A DNA stretch of 64,000 bases from Gammaproteobacteria bacterium (GTDB lineage: Bacteria > Pseudomonadota > Gammaproteobacteria > Burkholderiales > Rhodocyclaceae), in assembly GCA_018828385.1 (NCBI GenBank), contig JAHJVE010000014.1:114776-178775 (forward strand), written 5' to 3'. Positions within the stretch are counted from its first letter, which is position 1, and every line of letters begins with the position of its first letter. This document shows, in pieces, positions 1-8,381 of the stretch. The position numbers and the translations under genes were made by a program. Below the pieces are notes generated by a model. It did not search any database. It was not told where the DNA came from and was given only the letters and a program-made list of their open reading frames with translations.

Positions 1-2
1 GC

Positions 3-800
3 AGCGACAACGCCTGGGACGAAGCCGTGTACCTGACACTGCACACGCTCAACCTGCCGCTCGACCGCCTCGAACCCTTCATCGATGCCCGTCTGCTGCC
101 GCATGAGCGCGAACTGCTGCTCGACATCTACACCCGCCGCTGCCAGGACCGCCTGCCAGCCGCCTACCTGACCCACGAAGCGTGGCTCGGCGAACATCGT
201 TTCTACGTTGACGACCGCGTCATCGTGCCGCGCTCCTTCATCGCCGAATTGCTCGACGAACAGCTCACGCCGTGGATCGACGATCCGTGGGCCGTCGAGT
301 CGGCCCTCGACCTGTGCACCGGCTCCGGCTGCCTGGCCATCCTGACCGCCCTCGCCTTCCCGAATGCCGAAGTTGCTGCGGTCGACCTCTCCGAAGATGC
401 CCTTTCCGTTGCCGAGCGCAATGTCGCCGACTACCACCTGACCGACCGCGTCGAACTGATCCAGTCCGACGCCTTCGCCAAGCTGGCCGGCCGCAAGTTC
501 GACCTGATCATTTCCAACCCGCCCTACGTCAATGCCGAATCGGTCGCCGCGCTGCCGCCGGAATACCTGCACGAGCCCGAACTGGCGCTCGGCTCGGGCG
601 AAGACGGCCTCGATTTCACGCGCATCATCCTGCGCGAAGCCAAGAAGCACCTGAGCGAAAACGGCATCCTGATCGTCGAAATCGGCCACAACCGCGACGA
701 CCTCGAAGCGGCCTACCCGACGCTCCCCTTCACCTGGCTCGACACCGCCGCCGGCGACGAATTTGTCTTCCTGCTCCACGCCGCCGATCTGCCGAATTGA
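3..800 (+). CDS. prmB: PrmB, ribosomal protein L3 glutamine methyltransferase (5' end outside window)
   Basis: SAM-dependent methyltransferase that methylates the side-chain amide of a glutamine in ribosomal protein L3. The open frame runs in from the left edge, and residues before the first possible GTG (27) fit the family (NAWDEAVYLTLH), so the gene is cut by the window rather than starting here. Seen: the SAM-binding segment LDLCTGSGCLAI and the NPPY catalytic motif typical of N5-glutamine methyltransferases, then the EPELALGSGEDGLDF block shared by PrmB and PrmC. The next gene starts 14 bp downstream, so the two are probably cotranscribed. PrmC is the alternative, but the sequence before the SAM motif looks like PrmB. 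Confidence 0.9.
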   Translation, partial: SDNAWDEAVYLTLHTLNLPLDRLEPFIDARLLPHERELLLDIYTRRCQDRLPAAYLTHEAWLGEHRFYVDDRVIVPRSFIAELLDEQLTPWIDDPWAVESALDLCTGSGCLAILTALAFPNAEVAAVDLSEDALSVAERNVADYHLTDRVELIQSDAFAKLAGRKFDLIISNPPYVNAESVAALPPEYLHEPELALGSGEDGLDFTRIILREAKKHLSENGILIVEIGHNRDDLEAAYPTLPFTWLDTAAGDEFVFLLHAADLPN

Positions 801-814
801 GCCAGCTGTTTGAA

Positions 815-1666
815 ATGCCCAGCCCGTTCGAAGTCGAAACGGGCACGGTCCTCATGCACGAACCGTCGTGGGCGCGGGAGGGCGAACTGCGCGCCCAGTT
901 GCTCGACGAAAGCTACCCCAAGCCCTTCGTCATCGACGACGGCAAATCGCGTTTCCTCTATTTCAACGTCCGCCTCATGCAGAGCGAAATGTCGCTCAAG
1001 GCGCCGCACGACCTGGCCATCCGCTACACGCAGAAAATGATGGCCTTCCTGCTCTTCCAGCCACGCCCGAAACGCATCGTGCTGATCGGCCTCGGCGGCG
1101 GCTCGCTGATCAAGTTCTGCTACCAGCGCATGCCCGGCACGCAGTTGACGGCCGTCGAACTCGACCCCAACGTCATCGCCTTCCGCGACACCTTTCTCAT
1201 GCCGCCCGACGATGACCGCCTGCAGGTTTTGGAGGCCGACGGCGCCGAATTCCTCGAAAGCACCGAAAAAGGTATCGATGCCCTGCTCGTTGACGCCTTC
1301 GACAAAACCGGCTTCGCGCCCAGCCTGGCCAACCGCGAATTCTTCGACAACGCCTACGCCAAGCTATCCGGCAATGGCGTGCTGGTCATCAACCTGGCCG
1401 GCGAAAAGGAAACCTACGCCGGCCTGATCGGCGAAGCCATGCACGTTTTTGACGACCAGGTCATCGTCATTTCGGTACCGGACGACGGCAACCACGTCCT
1501 CTACGCTTTCAAGGAACGTCATTTCGAGCCGCGCTGGCGCTGGTTGCACAACTATGCCAAGGAACTCCGCGCCAAGTTCGGTCTCGATTTCCCGGCCTTC
1601 GTGCAAAAGATGGAACGCTCGACCAAGCTCGGCCTGGCCCGACGGGAGGCCATTCGCGGTCGCTAG
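815..1666 (+). CDS. Spermidine synthase-like SAM-dependent protein
   Basis: Member of the spermine/spermidine synthase fold family (283 aa). Seen: the glycine-rich SAM/dcSAM loop IGLGGGSLIKFCY, followed by the acidic VELDPNVI strand and DALLVDAFD, the usual order in this fold. Many bacteria carry such orphan proteins with no adjacent speD, and none is seen here, so true polyamine synthesis is not shown. ATG 815 is chosen. A TTG at 797 overlapping the prmB stop is an alternative that would couple translation. The gene is followed directly by copy A of the 40-bp dispersed repeat and then by convergent pepD. Confidence 0.75.
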   Translation: MPSPFEVETGTVLMHEPSWAREGELRAQLLDESYPKPFVIDDGKSRFLYFNVRLMQSEMSLKAPHDLAIRYTQKMMAFLLFQPRPKRIVLIGLGGGSLIKFCYQRMPGTQLTAVELDPNVIAFRDTFLMPPDDDRLQVLEADGAEFLESTEKGIDALLVDAFDKTGFAPSLANREFFDNAYAKLSGNGVLVINLAGEKETYAGLIGEAMHVFDDQVIVISVPDDGNHVLYAFKERHFEPRWRWLHNYAKELRAKFGLDFPAFVQKMERSTKLGLARREAIRGR

Positions 1667-1689
1667 CCGGCTGTTTTCCGGCGCAAACC

Positions 1690-1731
1690 GGATTCCTACG
1701 GTCAACCGGAAAAAACGGCCAAAATTGAAAT
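1690..1731 (+). repeat. Dispersed 40-bp repeat, copy A (intergenic)
   Basis: One of eight copies in this window sharing the invariant core ACGGTCAACC followed by an A-rich stretch and an AATTGAAAT end. This copy lies between the convergent stops of the spermidine-synthase-like gene and pepD, in the orientation of the upstream gene. It is nearly identical to copies B and G. Confidence 0.85.
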
Positions 1732-1738
1732 GTGGCAG

Positions 1739-3193
1739 CTAAGCGATTTCCTGCAAGATCCCCCGTAACAACCGCCAGCACCGCTCGACCGAAGCAATCT
1801 CGACCCGCTCGCCCGGCGCATGCGCGCCACGGATGGTCGGGCCAAAAGACACGATATCCATCCCCGGATACTTGTCGCCGATGATGCCGCACTCCAGCCC
1901 GGCATGAATGACCTCAACCTTCGACTCTGCAGCAAAATCCCGCCGATAAACCGACTGACACAACTTGAGCAATTCAGACGCCGGATTCGGCGCCCAACCC
2001 GGATAAAAACCGGACTTTTCAGCCGACGTTCCACTCAGCGCCCACAAACTGACAATCTCGTCGGCCAGCGCCAGGCTGCCGCTACCGATCAACGAACGCA
2101 CCATAAAGTTGCACGATCCCCCATTCGGGTGCACATCGACCATGCCCAGATTGTTCGACGTCTCAACCACGCCCGGCACCTGCCGGCTCATTCGCCGCAC
2201 GCCATGCGGCGCTGCATGCAGCGAGCCGAGCCAGACTTCCTGCTCGGCCACCGCCATGACCTGCCTTGCCTCGGCCACTGAAATAGCGAGGCTCACGCCC
2301 TCGTCAACCCCGCGCAATTCCGCCCGCAAGCTGGCCTCCATCCCGGCCAGCCAACTCGCCAGACGCCCGCCCCGACCACCGGGCACGGCCACCGTCGCCA
2401 CCGCCTCACGCGGCAAGGCATTGCGCGCCGAGCCACCGACCAGATCGACCAGCCGAAGCGGTGTCACCTCCTCCAGCTCGCGCAACACGCGAACCAGCAG
2501 TTTGATCGCGTTGCCCCGTTCCTCGTGGATATCGACGCCGGAATGCCCGCCCCGCAAGCCGCGCAGGGTGAGCCTGACCACCTCGAAGCCTGCCGGAACA
2601 GGTTCCGCCACGCCGCTGCGCTCGACATTCACATCCAGCCCGCCAGCACACCCCAGGTAAAACTCGCCCCATTCCTCAGTATCGAGATTGAGCATCAGCC
2701 GCCCCTGGAGAACACCCGGCTCCAGGCCACGCGCCCCGCCCATGCCGGCCTCTTCATCGACGGTCAGCAAGGCCTCAAGCGGCCCATGCACAAGATTTTC
2801 ATCCTCAAGCGCCGCCAGAATCAGCGCCACGCCTATCCCGTTATCGGCTCCCAGCGTCGTCTTTTCCGCCACCAGCCAGCCATCGCGCAGTTCGGGAACA
2901 ATCGGATCACGGGAAAAATCATGGCTACTGTCTGCGTTCTTCTGACACACCATGTCGAGATGTGCCTGCAGCACAATACCCGGCCGTCCCTCACCACCCG
3001 CACTCGCCGGCTTGCGGAGAATCAGATTGCCTGCCGCATCGACCACAGCCTCCAGACCGCGGGCCACCGCCCAATTCAGAAGTGAATCGCGCAGTTCAGC
3101 CTCCGCCTTCGAAGCGCGCGGCGTCGCGCACAGCGCCTCAAAATGCGCCCAGACGGGCGCTGGATCAAGACCGGAAAACACCGAGGTAGTCAC
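1739..3193 (-). CDS. pepD: Aminoacyl-histidine dipeptidase PepD (M20 family)
   Basis: Cytosolic Zn-dependent dipeptidase of peptidase family M20C that cleaves Xaa-His dipeptides such as carnosine. Seen: the metal-ligand motifs LQAHLDMV, TLGADNGIG and VDEEAGMGG in the expected order, and a C-terminal HAGLECGII block. The 484-aa length matches the E. coli enzyme (about 485). The open frame continues upstream through the tRNA-His fragment, but those residues are tRNA sequence. The start is set at GTG 3193, with a GGAG ribosome-binding site 9 bp upstream. It is monocistronic and faces the spermidine-synthase-like gene. Confidence 0.9.
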   Translation of the reverse strand: MTTSVFSGLDPAPVWAHFEALCATPRASKAEAELRDSLLNWAVARGLEAVVDAAGNLILRKPASAGGEGRPGIVLQAHLDMVCQKNADSSHDFSRDPIVPELRDGWLVAEKTTLGADNGIGVALILAALEDENLVHGPLEALLTVDEEAGMGGARGLEPGVLQGRLMLNLDTEEWGEFYLGCAGGLDVNVERSGVAEPVPAGFEVVRLTLRGLRGGHSGVDIHEERGNAIKLLVRVLRELEEVTPLRLVDLVGGSARNALPREAVATVAVPGGRGGRLASWLAGMEASLRAELRGVDEGVSLAISVAEARQVMAVAEQEVWLGSLHAAPHGVRRMSRQVPGVVETSNNLGMVDVHPNGGSCNFMVRSLIGSGSLALADEIVSLWALSGTSAEKSGFYPGWAPNPASELLKLCQSVYRRDFAAESKVEVIHAGLECGIIGDKYPGMDIVSFGPTIRGAHAPGERVEIASVERCWRLLRGILQEIA

Positions 3194-3213
3194 GTCACAG
3201 AACTCCAAAAGTG

Positions 3214-3245
3214 AAAACCCCCGCAGACCTTGCGGTGTGCGGGGG
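3214..3245 (-). terminator. Rho-independent terminator beyond the displaced tRNA-His 3' end
   Basis: Perfect 8-bp stem CCCCCGCA (3218-3225) / TGCGGGGG (3238-3245), followed on the minus strand by TTTT. It directly follows the tRNA-His 3' fragment, so it was probably the original chromosomal tRNA-His terminator before the element integrated. Confidence 0.75.
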
Positions 3246-3253
3246 TTAAATTC

Positions 3254-3309
3254 TGGGGCGACTGATGGGGCTCGAACCCACGACAACCGGAATCACAATC
3301 CGGGACTCT
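3254..3309 (-). repeat. attL: duplicated 3' part of tRNA-His
   Basis: 56 bp identical to 10526-10581, comprising the anticodon arm, T arm, acceptor 3' strand and CCA of tRNA-His. Homology ends abruptly at 3310, where the D arm should begin, so this is not a functional tRNA. It marks the left junction of the element next to its integrase. Confidence 0.9.
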
Positions 3310-3361
3310 GAAGGTTGAGAAAGCGCCCCCCGCAAGGGATTCCGCCAAATTATAGCCTGTG

Positions 3362-3381
3362 CTGTCCTTCCCCTGTCCTTC
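3362..3381 (+). other. Candidate integrase arm-type sites, left end
   Basis: Two direct copies of CTGTCCTTC at 3362 and 3373, 11 bp apart, just before the integrase start. The same motif with the same 11-bp spacing recurs at the right end (10403-10431). Paired direct repeats near both att sites are typical of integrase arm or excisionase binding sites. The assignment is an inference. Confidence 0.5.
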
Positions 3382-3391
3382 CGGGGGTTGT

Positions 3392-4447
3392 ATGGCAACA
3401 ATTCGCAAGCGTGGTGCCAAGTGGCAAGCGCGCGTTCAGATCAAAGGTTTCGACCAAGTAGCAAAGTCATTTTCCAGCCGAGCCGATGCCGAGGCATGGG
3501 GAAAGATCACCGAATCCGAGATGATCCGGGGCGCGTACATCAAGCGCAGCGATGCAGAGCAGACCACACTGGCCGATGCTCTCGACAGGTACGAACGTGA
3601 AGTTTCGGCCAGCAAGCGCGGTGCGACACAGGAGGCAATGCGCATCAAGGCATGGAAAGCGCACAGGCTGGCTAAAAAGACGCTCGCAGCCCTTCGTGGT
3701 GCCGACTTTGCACAGTATCGGGACCAACGGCTCAAGGATGCAGCCCCGGCAACTGTCAGGCTCGAGCTAGCCATTCTCGGAAACATGTTCAACGTGGCTC
3801 GAAAGGAATGGGGGTACGAAGGACTGACTAACCCCATCGAAGCGATACGCCTGCCATCTGTGCAGAACTCCCGAAGCCGTTTGTTTTACGACGGAGAGGA
3901 GGCATTACTGCTAGATGCCCTTGTTCCTGTAACGCGGGGGGAAAATGGCCGCGTGAGTGCTGGCTGTAGAAATTCATGGCTGCGCCCCCTTATCCTACTA
4001 GCACTGGAAACAGCCATGCGGCGGGGAGAATTGCTATCGCTACGCTGGGAGAACATCCGGCTCACGGAGCGTGTGGCACACCTCCCCATGACGAAGAACG
4101 GCACGAGCCGATATGTGCCGCTATCCACTAAGGCGGTGGAGATTTTTAAATCCCTACCCCGAGCCCTGCGGGGGCCTGTTTTCACCATTTCAGCCAATGC
4201 GATAAACCTCGGCTTTGTGCGAGCCGTTGAACGCGCCCGCCTTGCCTATCTGGAGTCCGGGGGCACAGATTCCCGGATGCTTGTTGATCTTCATTTTCAC
4301 GACTTGCGGCACGTTGCCATTACTCGAATAGCCGAGAAACTGCCGAACATCGTGGAGCTTGCAGCCGTAAGTGGTCATCAAGATGTACGGATGCTGAAAC
4401 GCTATTACCACCCTCGTGCAGAGGACTTAGCCAGAAAACTCGGATGA
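3392..4447 (+). CDS. Tyrosine recombinase (integrase) of the tRNA-His element
   Basis: Site-specific recombinase (351 aa) expected to integrate and excise the element at tRNA-His. Seen: an N-terminal arm-binding region (RKRGAKWQARVQIKG), a SAM-like core-binding domain, then the catalytic domain with the first Arg in AMRRGELLSLRW, the Lys region MTKNGTSRYVPL, the HDLRH box, the SGH box and the RYYHP tyrosine. All five catalytic positions are present, so it should be active. ATG 3392 follows a G-rich ribosome-binding region. An upstream in-frame start at 3359 was not used because its residues do not look like the family. It lies 82 bp inside attL. Confidence 0.93.
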   Translation: MATIRKRGAKWQARVQIKGFDQVAKSFSSRADAEAWGKITESEMIRGAYIKRSDAEQTTLADALDRYEREVSASKRGATQEAMRIKAWKAHRLAKKTLAALRGADFAQYRDQRLKDAAPATVRLELAILGNMFNVARKEWGYEGLTNPIEAIRLPSVQNSRSRLFYDGEEALLLDALVPVTRGENGRVSAGCRNSWLRPLILLALETAMRRGELLSLRWENIRLTERVAHLPMTKNGTSRYVPLSTKAVEIFKSLPRALRGPVFTISANAINLGFVRAVERARLAYLESGGTDSRMLVDLHFHDLRHVAITRIAEKLPNIVELAAVSGHQDVRMLKRYYHPRAEDLARKLG

Positions 4448-4632
4448 AAAATAGCCCGTTTCGGCGGGGTGATGAAAATATTTTCGCTGAGTTTCTTTAT
4501 CCAGTTAGACGGAGTTATACGGCATTGCTTTAAATCGACAAAACGCAATAAATTTAGGCACTTACAAACCTTGATTTGCCTATTTATTATGTTCCCTACG
4601 GAGCCCTTCCGGTCTAATTGGAGCAATACAAA

Positions 4633-4845
4633 ATGCAGAACGAGCCCACCCAGCATTTCAATTTCACCACCGAGCGAATGACCCGGCCACAGGCTGCGGA
4701 ATACCTCGGCACATCCCACCAGTTTCTCGAACAGGATGCAGTCACCAAGCGTCATGGCATCCCGTTTATCAAGATCGGCCGCAAGGTCGCGTATCTGAAA
4801 TCAGACCTCGATAGTTGGCTGATGGCCCATCGCGTTACACAGTAA
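4633..4845 (+). CDS. AlpA-type helix-turn-helix regulator / excisionase
   Basis: Small DNA-binding protein (70 aa). The pattern MTRPQAAEYLGTSHQFLEQD, then GIPFIKIGRKVAYLKSDLDSW, is that of the MerR-like HTH of AlpA and DNA-binding excisionase proteins. In P4-type elements such a protein acts as excisionase or activates the integrase promoter. ATG 4633 has GGAG 9 bp upstream; a TTG at 4618 is the alternative. The preceding 185-bp gap (4448-4632) is AT-rich and holds likely promoters, but no clear operator was identified. A hairpin follows the stop. Confidence 0.8.
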   Translation: MQNEPTQHFNFTTERMTRPQAAEYLGTSHQFLEQDAVTKRHGIPFIKIGRKVAYLKSDLDSWLMAHRVTQ

Positions 4846-4851
4846 CCGACG

Positions 4852-4877
4852 AAAAAAAGCCCCGCAGCGAACGGGGC
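4852..4877 (-). terminator. Hairpin with minus-strand T tract after alpA-like gene
   Basis: Stem GCCCCG (4859-4864) / CGGGGC (4872-4877). The run of A residues at 4852-4858 gives a U tract only for minus-strand transcripts. It could block antisense transcription or attenuate between the regulator and the primase gene. Confidence 0.45.
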
Positions 4878-4914
4878 ATGGAGAGTCTTTTAATCCATCC
4901 AAGGCAAATCAGAT

Positions 4915-7269
4915 ATGGCTAATATTATCAAGATCGGTGACTTCCCGAAAGTCGAAGCGAACCCCGACAGAGTTCCCTCATTCCTGCGCTGCAAGCCCTG
5001 CGCGAACTGGACGGCAGAACCGCGAAGCGGCCAGCCCGGCAAGTACAACAAGGCACCCCGTAACCCCCTGAACGGAGCAAAGGTCGGGGCGGATAAACCC
5101 GAACTGTTCGGCACTTTTGAGCAGGCAGTATCAGCCCTCGACAGCGGCAAATTCTCCGGTATTGGCGTTTTGCTCACGGGCGATGACAACCTGACCGGGG
5201 TTGATATTGACGACTACAAGGCGACGTTCGAGCAAATGCCACAGGTGAAGGCATGGGTTGCCGAGGCACGCAAGGCCGGGGCTTATTGCGAGCTATCCCC
5301 CAGCGGCGAAGGGCTGCGCCTGTTCATGCGTGGCAAGTTGCCAAGCAAAGGGCGCAAGGCAGGCCCGCTCGAAATATACGATAACGCCCGTTTTCTTACC
5401 GTTACCGGCAAATGTGAAAAGGCATCCGGGGGCGAACTGATCGACGGGCAGCACCTGATAGACAGTTTCATCGCCATGCTGCCCGCACAGGAGCCAGTGG
5501 CCTCTCGCCAGATCGGCAGCATCAAGCCAGCCAGTAACGAGGCGGTCATCGCGCTCGTTGCATGGGCAACCGAGAAACGCCCGGCTTTGATGGCGGGGCA
5601 CTGGGAGTTATCCGAAACCGATTTCGGGAGCACCGGCTATACATCGCAAAGTGAGGCCGACATGGCGCTGGTTGGCGAGATCGCACGGCAGGCTGTCCGC
5701 TCCGGGATTGCTGCGGACGAACTAGCCGACTGCACCCTGCGGGTTTTTGAACAGTCTGGACTGTACCGCCCCGAGAAGGCCCGCACGATTGAAAATTTCA
5801 CCATACCGAAGGCTGTAGCCGCTGCGCTGGAAAGCGAGCCCTGTCTCGTTGAAACAAGGCAGGATGCCCCCGCCGAAAACAAGAGCGCCATATCGGCGGC
5901 AACCGAGTTTGCCACCGGGGAACCGGGCGACATCAAGGCCGCGACGGTGTTCGCGAAAACCTACTCGGGGCGCCTGCTCTACGCAGCACAGGGAGGACGC
6001 TGGTTGTACTGGGACGGCTCGCGCTGGTGCTGGTGCAATACCGGCGAGGAAATGCAGGCCGCTAAAAAGGTGGCGGACAAGGCGCTGGAATGGGCAAGCA
6101 AACTCTGCCAGCAAGACGCCGACAAAAACAAAAAGCGAATGGCCTTCGCCCTGCGCTTGCAGAATCTCCCCCGCCTGCAAGCCATGCTGGAACTGGCGAG
6201 GAGCGAACCCGGCATGACCATCGGCCACATGAGCGAATTCGACAGCGACCCGATGTTGATCGGTGCCCGCAACGGTGTGGTCAATCTCAATGATGGCGGC
6301 CTGCTGGCGCCCGACCAGAAAATGCTGATAACCCGCCAAATCGCGGCGGAGTATCACCCCGACGCCAAGTGCCCCCGCTGGCTGGAGTTCTTGAATCAGG
6401 TGATGCAAGGTGACACAGAAACAATCGGCTTTCTCCAGCGCGCTCTCGGCTACACCCTGACCGGGACGACCACCGAGGAAGTCTTGTTCATCTGCTACGG
6501 GCACGGGGCGAATGGCAAAAGCGTTTTCGGGAACGTGGTTACCGCAATCATGGCCGATTACGGCCAGATGGCCCCCGCCTCCCTGCTCACCGCCCGCAAG
6601 GATGGTGACAGTGGCCCGCGAAACGATGTTGCCCGCCTCTGCGGTGCCAGGGCGGTGCAGATCAACGAGACAAGCAACGGCGACCGTCTCGATGAGCAGG
6701 TTGTGAAGATGCTCGCCGGCCGCGAGATGATTTCCGCCCGCTTCCTGCACCGGGAATTCTTCGATTTCTGGCCGACCGCTAAACCGTGGCTGCGCACCAA
6801 TCACCGCCCGATCGTGGTTGGAGAGGACTGCGGGATTTGGCGGCGCCTGCTATTAATTCCGTTCCGCCAGAAGTTCGCCGAGCATGAGCGCGACCCGTGG
6901 CTGGAATCGAAGCTGCTGGAAGAACGCGACGGCATATTCGCGTGGATGGTGCGGGGCTGCCTCGAATGGAAACGCGGGGGCGGATTGAAACCCTCGGACA
7001 TGGTACGCCGCGAGTCTGCCGGGTATCGCACAGAATCAGACCTGCTAGGTGAATTCCTAGGCGACAAAACCGAAGCCGCCCCGAGCGAGCGCACAGGAGA
7101 GTCTGAACTCTATAGCCAGTGGCGCAACTGGAACGATCAAAACGGCACCCGCTCCGGCAGCAAGGCAAGTTTCACCCGCAAGTTGCACGAGCGCGGATTC
7201 TCACAGGAAAAGAGCAACGGAAAACGCTACTACGCCGGGCTGAAATCCCGCCCGCAGGGGATCGGATAG
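4915..7269 (+). CDS. P4-type primase-helicase replication protein
   Basis: Large replication protein (784 aa) combining an N-terminal primase/polymerase-like domain with a C-terminal superfamily 3 helicase. Seen: GVDIDDYK near residue 95, a likely metal-binding acidic motif, SPSGEGLRLFMRG and YDNARFLTVTG, which recur in prim-pol proteins of phages and plasmids. The helicase part has Walker A GHGANGKS near residue 530, then INETSNGDRLDEQVVKML and LRTNHRPIV (sensor-like), and GIWRRLLLIPF with the arginine motif, in the order of the D5/P4-alpha family. It should let the element replicate from its own origin; nested inverted repeats follow immediately. The primase half is divergent, so its catalytic status is less certain than that of the helicase. 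Confidence 0.88.
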   Translation: MANIIKIGDFPKVEANPDRVPSFLRCKPCANWTAEPRSGQPGKYNKAPRNPLNGAKVGADKPELFGTFEQAVSALDSGKFSGIGVLLTGDDNLTGVDIDDYKATFEQMPQVKAWVAEARKAGAYCELSPSGEGLRLFMRGKLPSKGRKAGPLEIYDNARFLTVTGKCEKASGGELIDGQHLIDSFIAMLPAQEPVASRQIGSIKPASNEAVIALVAWATEKRPALMAGHWELSETDFGSTGYTSQSEADMALVGEIARQAVRSGIAADELADCTLRVFEQSGLYRPEKARTIENFTIPKAVAAALESEPCLVETRQDAPAENKSAISAATEFATGEPGDIKAATVFAKTYSGRLLYAAQGGRWLYWDGSRWCWCNTGEEMQAAKKVADKALEWASKLCQQDADKNKKRMAFALRLQNLPRLQAMLELARSEPGMTIGHMSEFDSDPMLIGARNGVVNLNDGGLLAPDQKMLITRQIAAEYHPDAKCPRWLEFLNQVMQGDTETIGFLQRALGYTLTGTTTEEVLFICYGHGANGKSVFGNVVTAIMADYGQMAPASLLTARKDGDSGPRNDVARLCGARAVQINETSNGDRLDEQVVKMLAGREMISARFLHREFFDFWPTAKPWLRTNHRPIVVGEDCGIWRRLLLIPFRQKFAEHERDPWLESKLLEERDGIFAWMVRGCLEWKRGGGLKPSDMVRRESAGYRTESDLLGEFLGDKTEAAPSERTGESELYSQWRNWNDQNGTRSGSKASFTRKLHERGFSQEKSNGKRYYAGLKSRPQGIG

Positions 7270-7272
7270 GCG

Positions 7273-7378
7273 CAGGGCAGGTAGGGCGGGTTTAGGGGGT
7301 GTTTCGGGTAATTCCTCCTAGTGATTTCTTTACGCGGAATTAGGTAAAAAAGGAACAAAACCTGCCCTACCTGCCCTG
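7273..7378. repeat. Nested inverted repeats after the primase gene (candidate origin)
   Basis: Outer 15-bp perfect arms CAGGGCAGGTAGGGC (7273-7287) and its complement (7364-7378) enclose inner 7-bp arms TAATTCC (7309-7315) and GGAATTA (7336-7342). The inner part is AT-rich. The position directly after the primase-helicase suggests a replication origin or copy-control site. A long terminator structure is possible, but there is no good T tract. Confidence 0.55.
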
Positions 7379-7433
7379 TTTTTGACGACCCGCCCCCCTT
7401 GTGCAACCGCCACCAAAGAATACGAGGCTGAAA

Positions 7434-7778
7434 ATGTATAACAGTTATACCGCGATGCAACGTCAGAAGATGGAGCAGGCCATCCGTGCCCACCAGACCG
7501 CGCAACAAACCAAGGCACAAGTAAAACAGGAACGAGTGCCCTCCTCCTTGTACCACCTCCGCGTTCTTCGTGAGTGGTGCGACGCCCAACCGCCTGCTAT
7601 GCGCACCGTGGGGCTGCCGCTCGAAACCATCTGTGCCGCTGCGTTCGCCAATGAGGCTCGCAGCCCTGCCCCTCGACTTGCTGCACAGGCATTACGTCAG
7701 CTTGGCTGGAAACAACGCCGGGATTATCGAAAAGCAGCAGGCGGGCGCCGGTATTGGTTCGCCCCCGAAACTAACTGA
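7434..7778 (+). CDS. Hypothetical protein of the element (114 aa)
   Basis: No family recognised. ATG 7434 is preceded by GAGG at a good distance; an upstream GTG at 7401 lacks such a site. The N-terminal third is rich in Gln and Lys (MQRQKMEQAIRAHQTAQQTK), probably helical. The C-terminal part, with APRLAAQALRQLGWKQRRDY and GGRRYWFAP, looks like a small basic winged-helix-like fold that could bind nucleic acid. Being downstream of the primase and the candidate origin, it may take part in replication or its control. This is inference from position and charge only. Confidence 0.65.
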   Translation: MYNSYTAMQRQKMEQAIRAHQTAQQTKAQVKQERVPSSLYHLRVLREWCDAQPPAMRTVGLPLETICAAAFANEARSPAPRLAAQALRQLGWKQRRDYRKAAGGRRYWFAPETN

Positions 7779-7797
7779 TCATCGAAAGGACTTTCAA

Positions 7798-8349
7798 ATG
7801 TCGAAAATACAATCCATCAAGGCCGCAATGAAGCGCGCTGAAGCACCGTTCAACAGCACGGCTTTCCGTCAGACCTGCGACGCACTGGGCATAAATGACA
7901 ACTGGGGGTATCGCTTCGCAGCCGTGAAACGCACAGTGGAAATCGAACTCGCCAGCCCCGCCCGTGCAGCGTACCTCTGCATGCATCATGGCGCCGAAGC
8001 TATTACACAGGCTAAGTGGTTCGCTCTGAATATCGTTCAGCCGTTCCCCGAAACGGATTTTCAAGGGACTAAGAGACTCTGGCAAGACTTCCCGCTCAAT
8101 CTGCGAACCCGCTTACAACCCGTGTTCAACTGTGGCGAACAGTTCGAGGGCATCGCTGAAATCGAGGAGCGTTTCCTCTTGTGGGAAAGCAGCTATCACC
8201 GGCACTTCGCTTCTATCGCACAGGTAGTTTCACTGGAGAAAAAGCACAAAGCTAAAACCGAGTTTCATCGCCTGTACCTGCGCGCATTCAAGGCGCAACT
8301 GCCAGAACTGGAGGAGATACTTTCTGAACTGGTTGGACTGGCTAGGTAG
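7798..8349 (+). CDS. Hypothetical protein of the element (183 aa)
   Basis: No family recognised. The start at ATG 7798 has AAGGA 7 bp upstream, and the gene follows its neighbour by 19 bp on the same strand, so the two likely share a transcript. The protein is mostly helical in appearance, without signal peptide or membrane segment. It contains a Trp/Phe-rich centre and a Lys/Glu-rich C-terminal half ending LEEILSELVGLAR. The left 18-bp inverted repeat of the cargo module begins 4 bp after its stop codon, so the cargo was inserted exactly at the end of this gene. Confidence 0.65.
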   Translation: MSKIQSIKAAMKRAEAPFNSTAFRQTCDALGINDNWGYRFAAVKRTVEIELASPARAAYLCMHHGAEAITQAKWFALNIVQPFPETDFQGTKRLWQDFPLNLRTRLQPVFNCGEQFEGIAEIEERFLLWESSYHRHFASIAQVVSLEKKHKAKTEFHRLYLRAFKAQLPELEEILSELVGLAR

Positions 8350-8352
8350 TTC

Positions 8353-8370
8353 GGGGGGTATGCCACCCCG
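8353..8370 (+). repeat. Left 18-bp inverted repeat flanking the cargo genes
   Basis: GGGGGGTATGCCACCCCG at 8353-8370 is the exact reverse complement of 9614-9631. The two copies enclose the only reverse-strand genes of the element. The copy is followed by a long G run. Confidence 0.85.
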
Positions 8371-8381
8371 GCGGGGGGGGC

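Noticed and set aside
272..814. Upstream part of the long open frame containing the spermidine-synthase-like gene
   Set aside because: It is Arg/Pro-rich shadow translation of prmB; homology to the family begins only after residue MPSPFEVETG.
3194..3286. N-terminal extension of pepD beginning MSWVRAPSVAP, also seen in an open frame at 10028-10558
   Set aside because: These residues are translated tRNA-His sequence, which is why the same N-terminus appears twice. The 10028-10558 frame is antisense to the element genes and not a gene.
3254..3330. Second tRNA-His gene
   Set aside because: Only the 3' 56 nt match; the D arm and 5' acceptor strand are missing, so it is the attL remnant.
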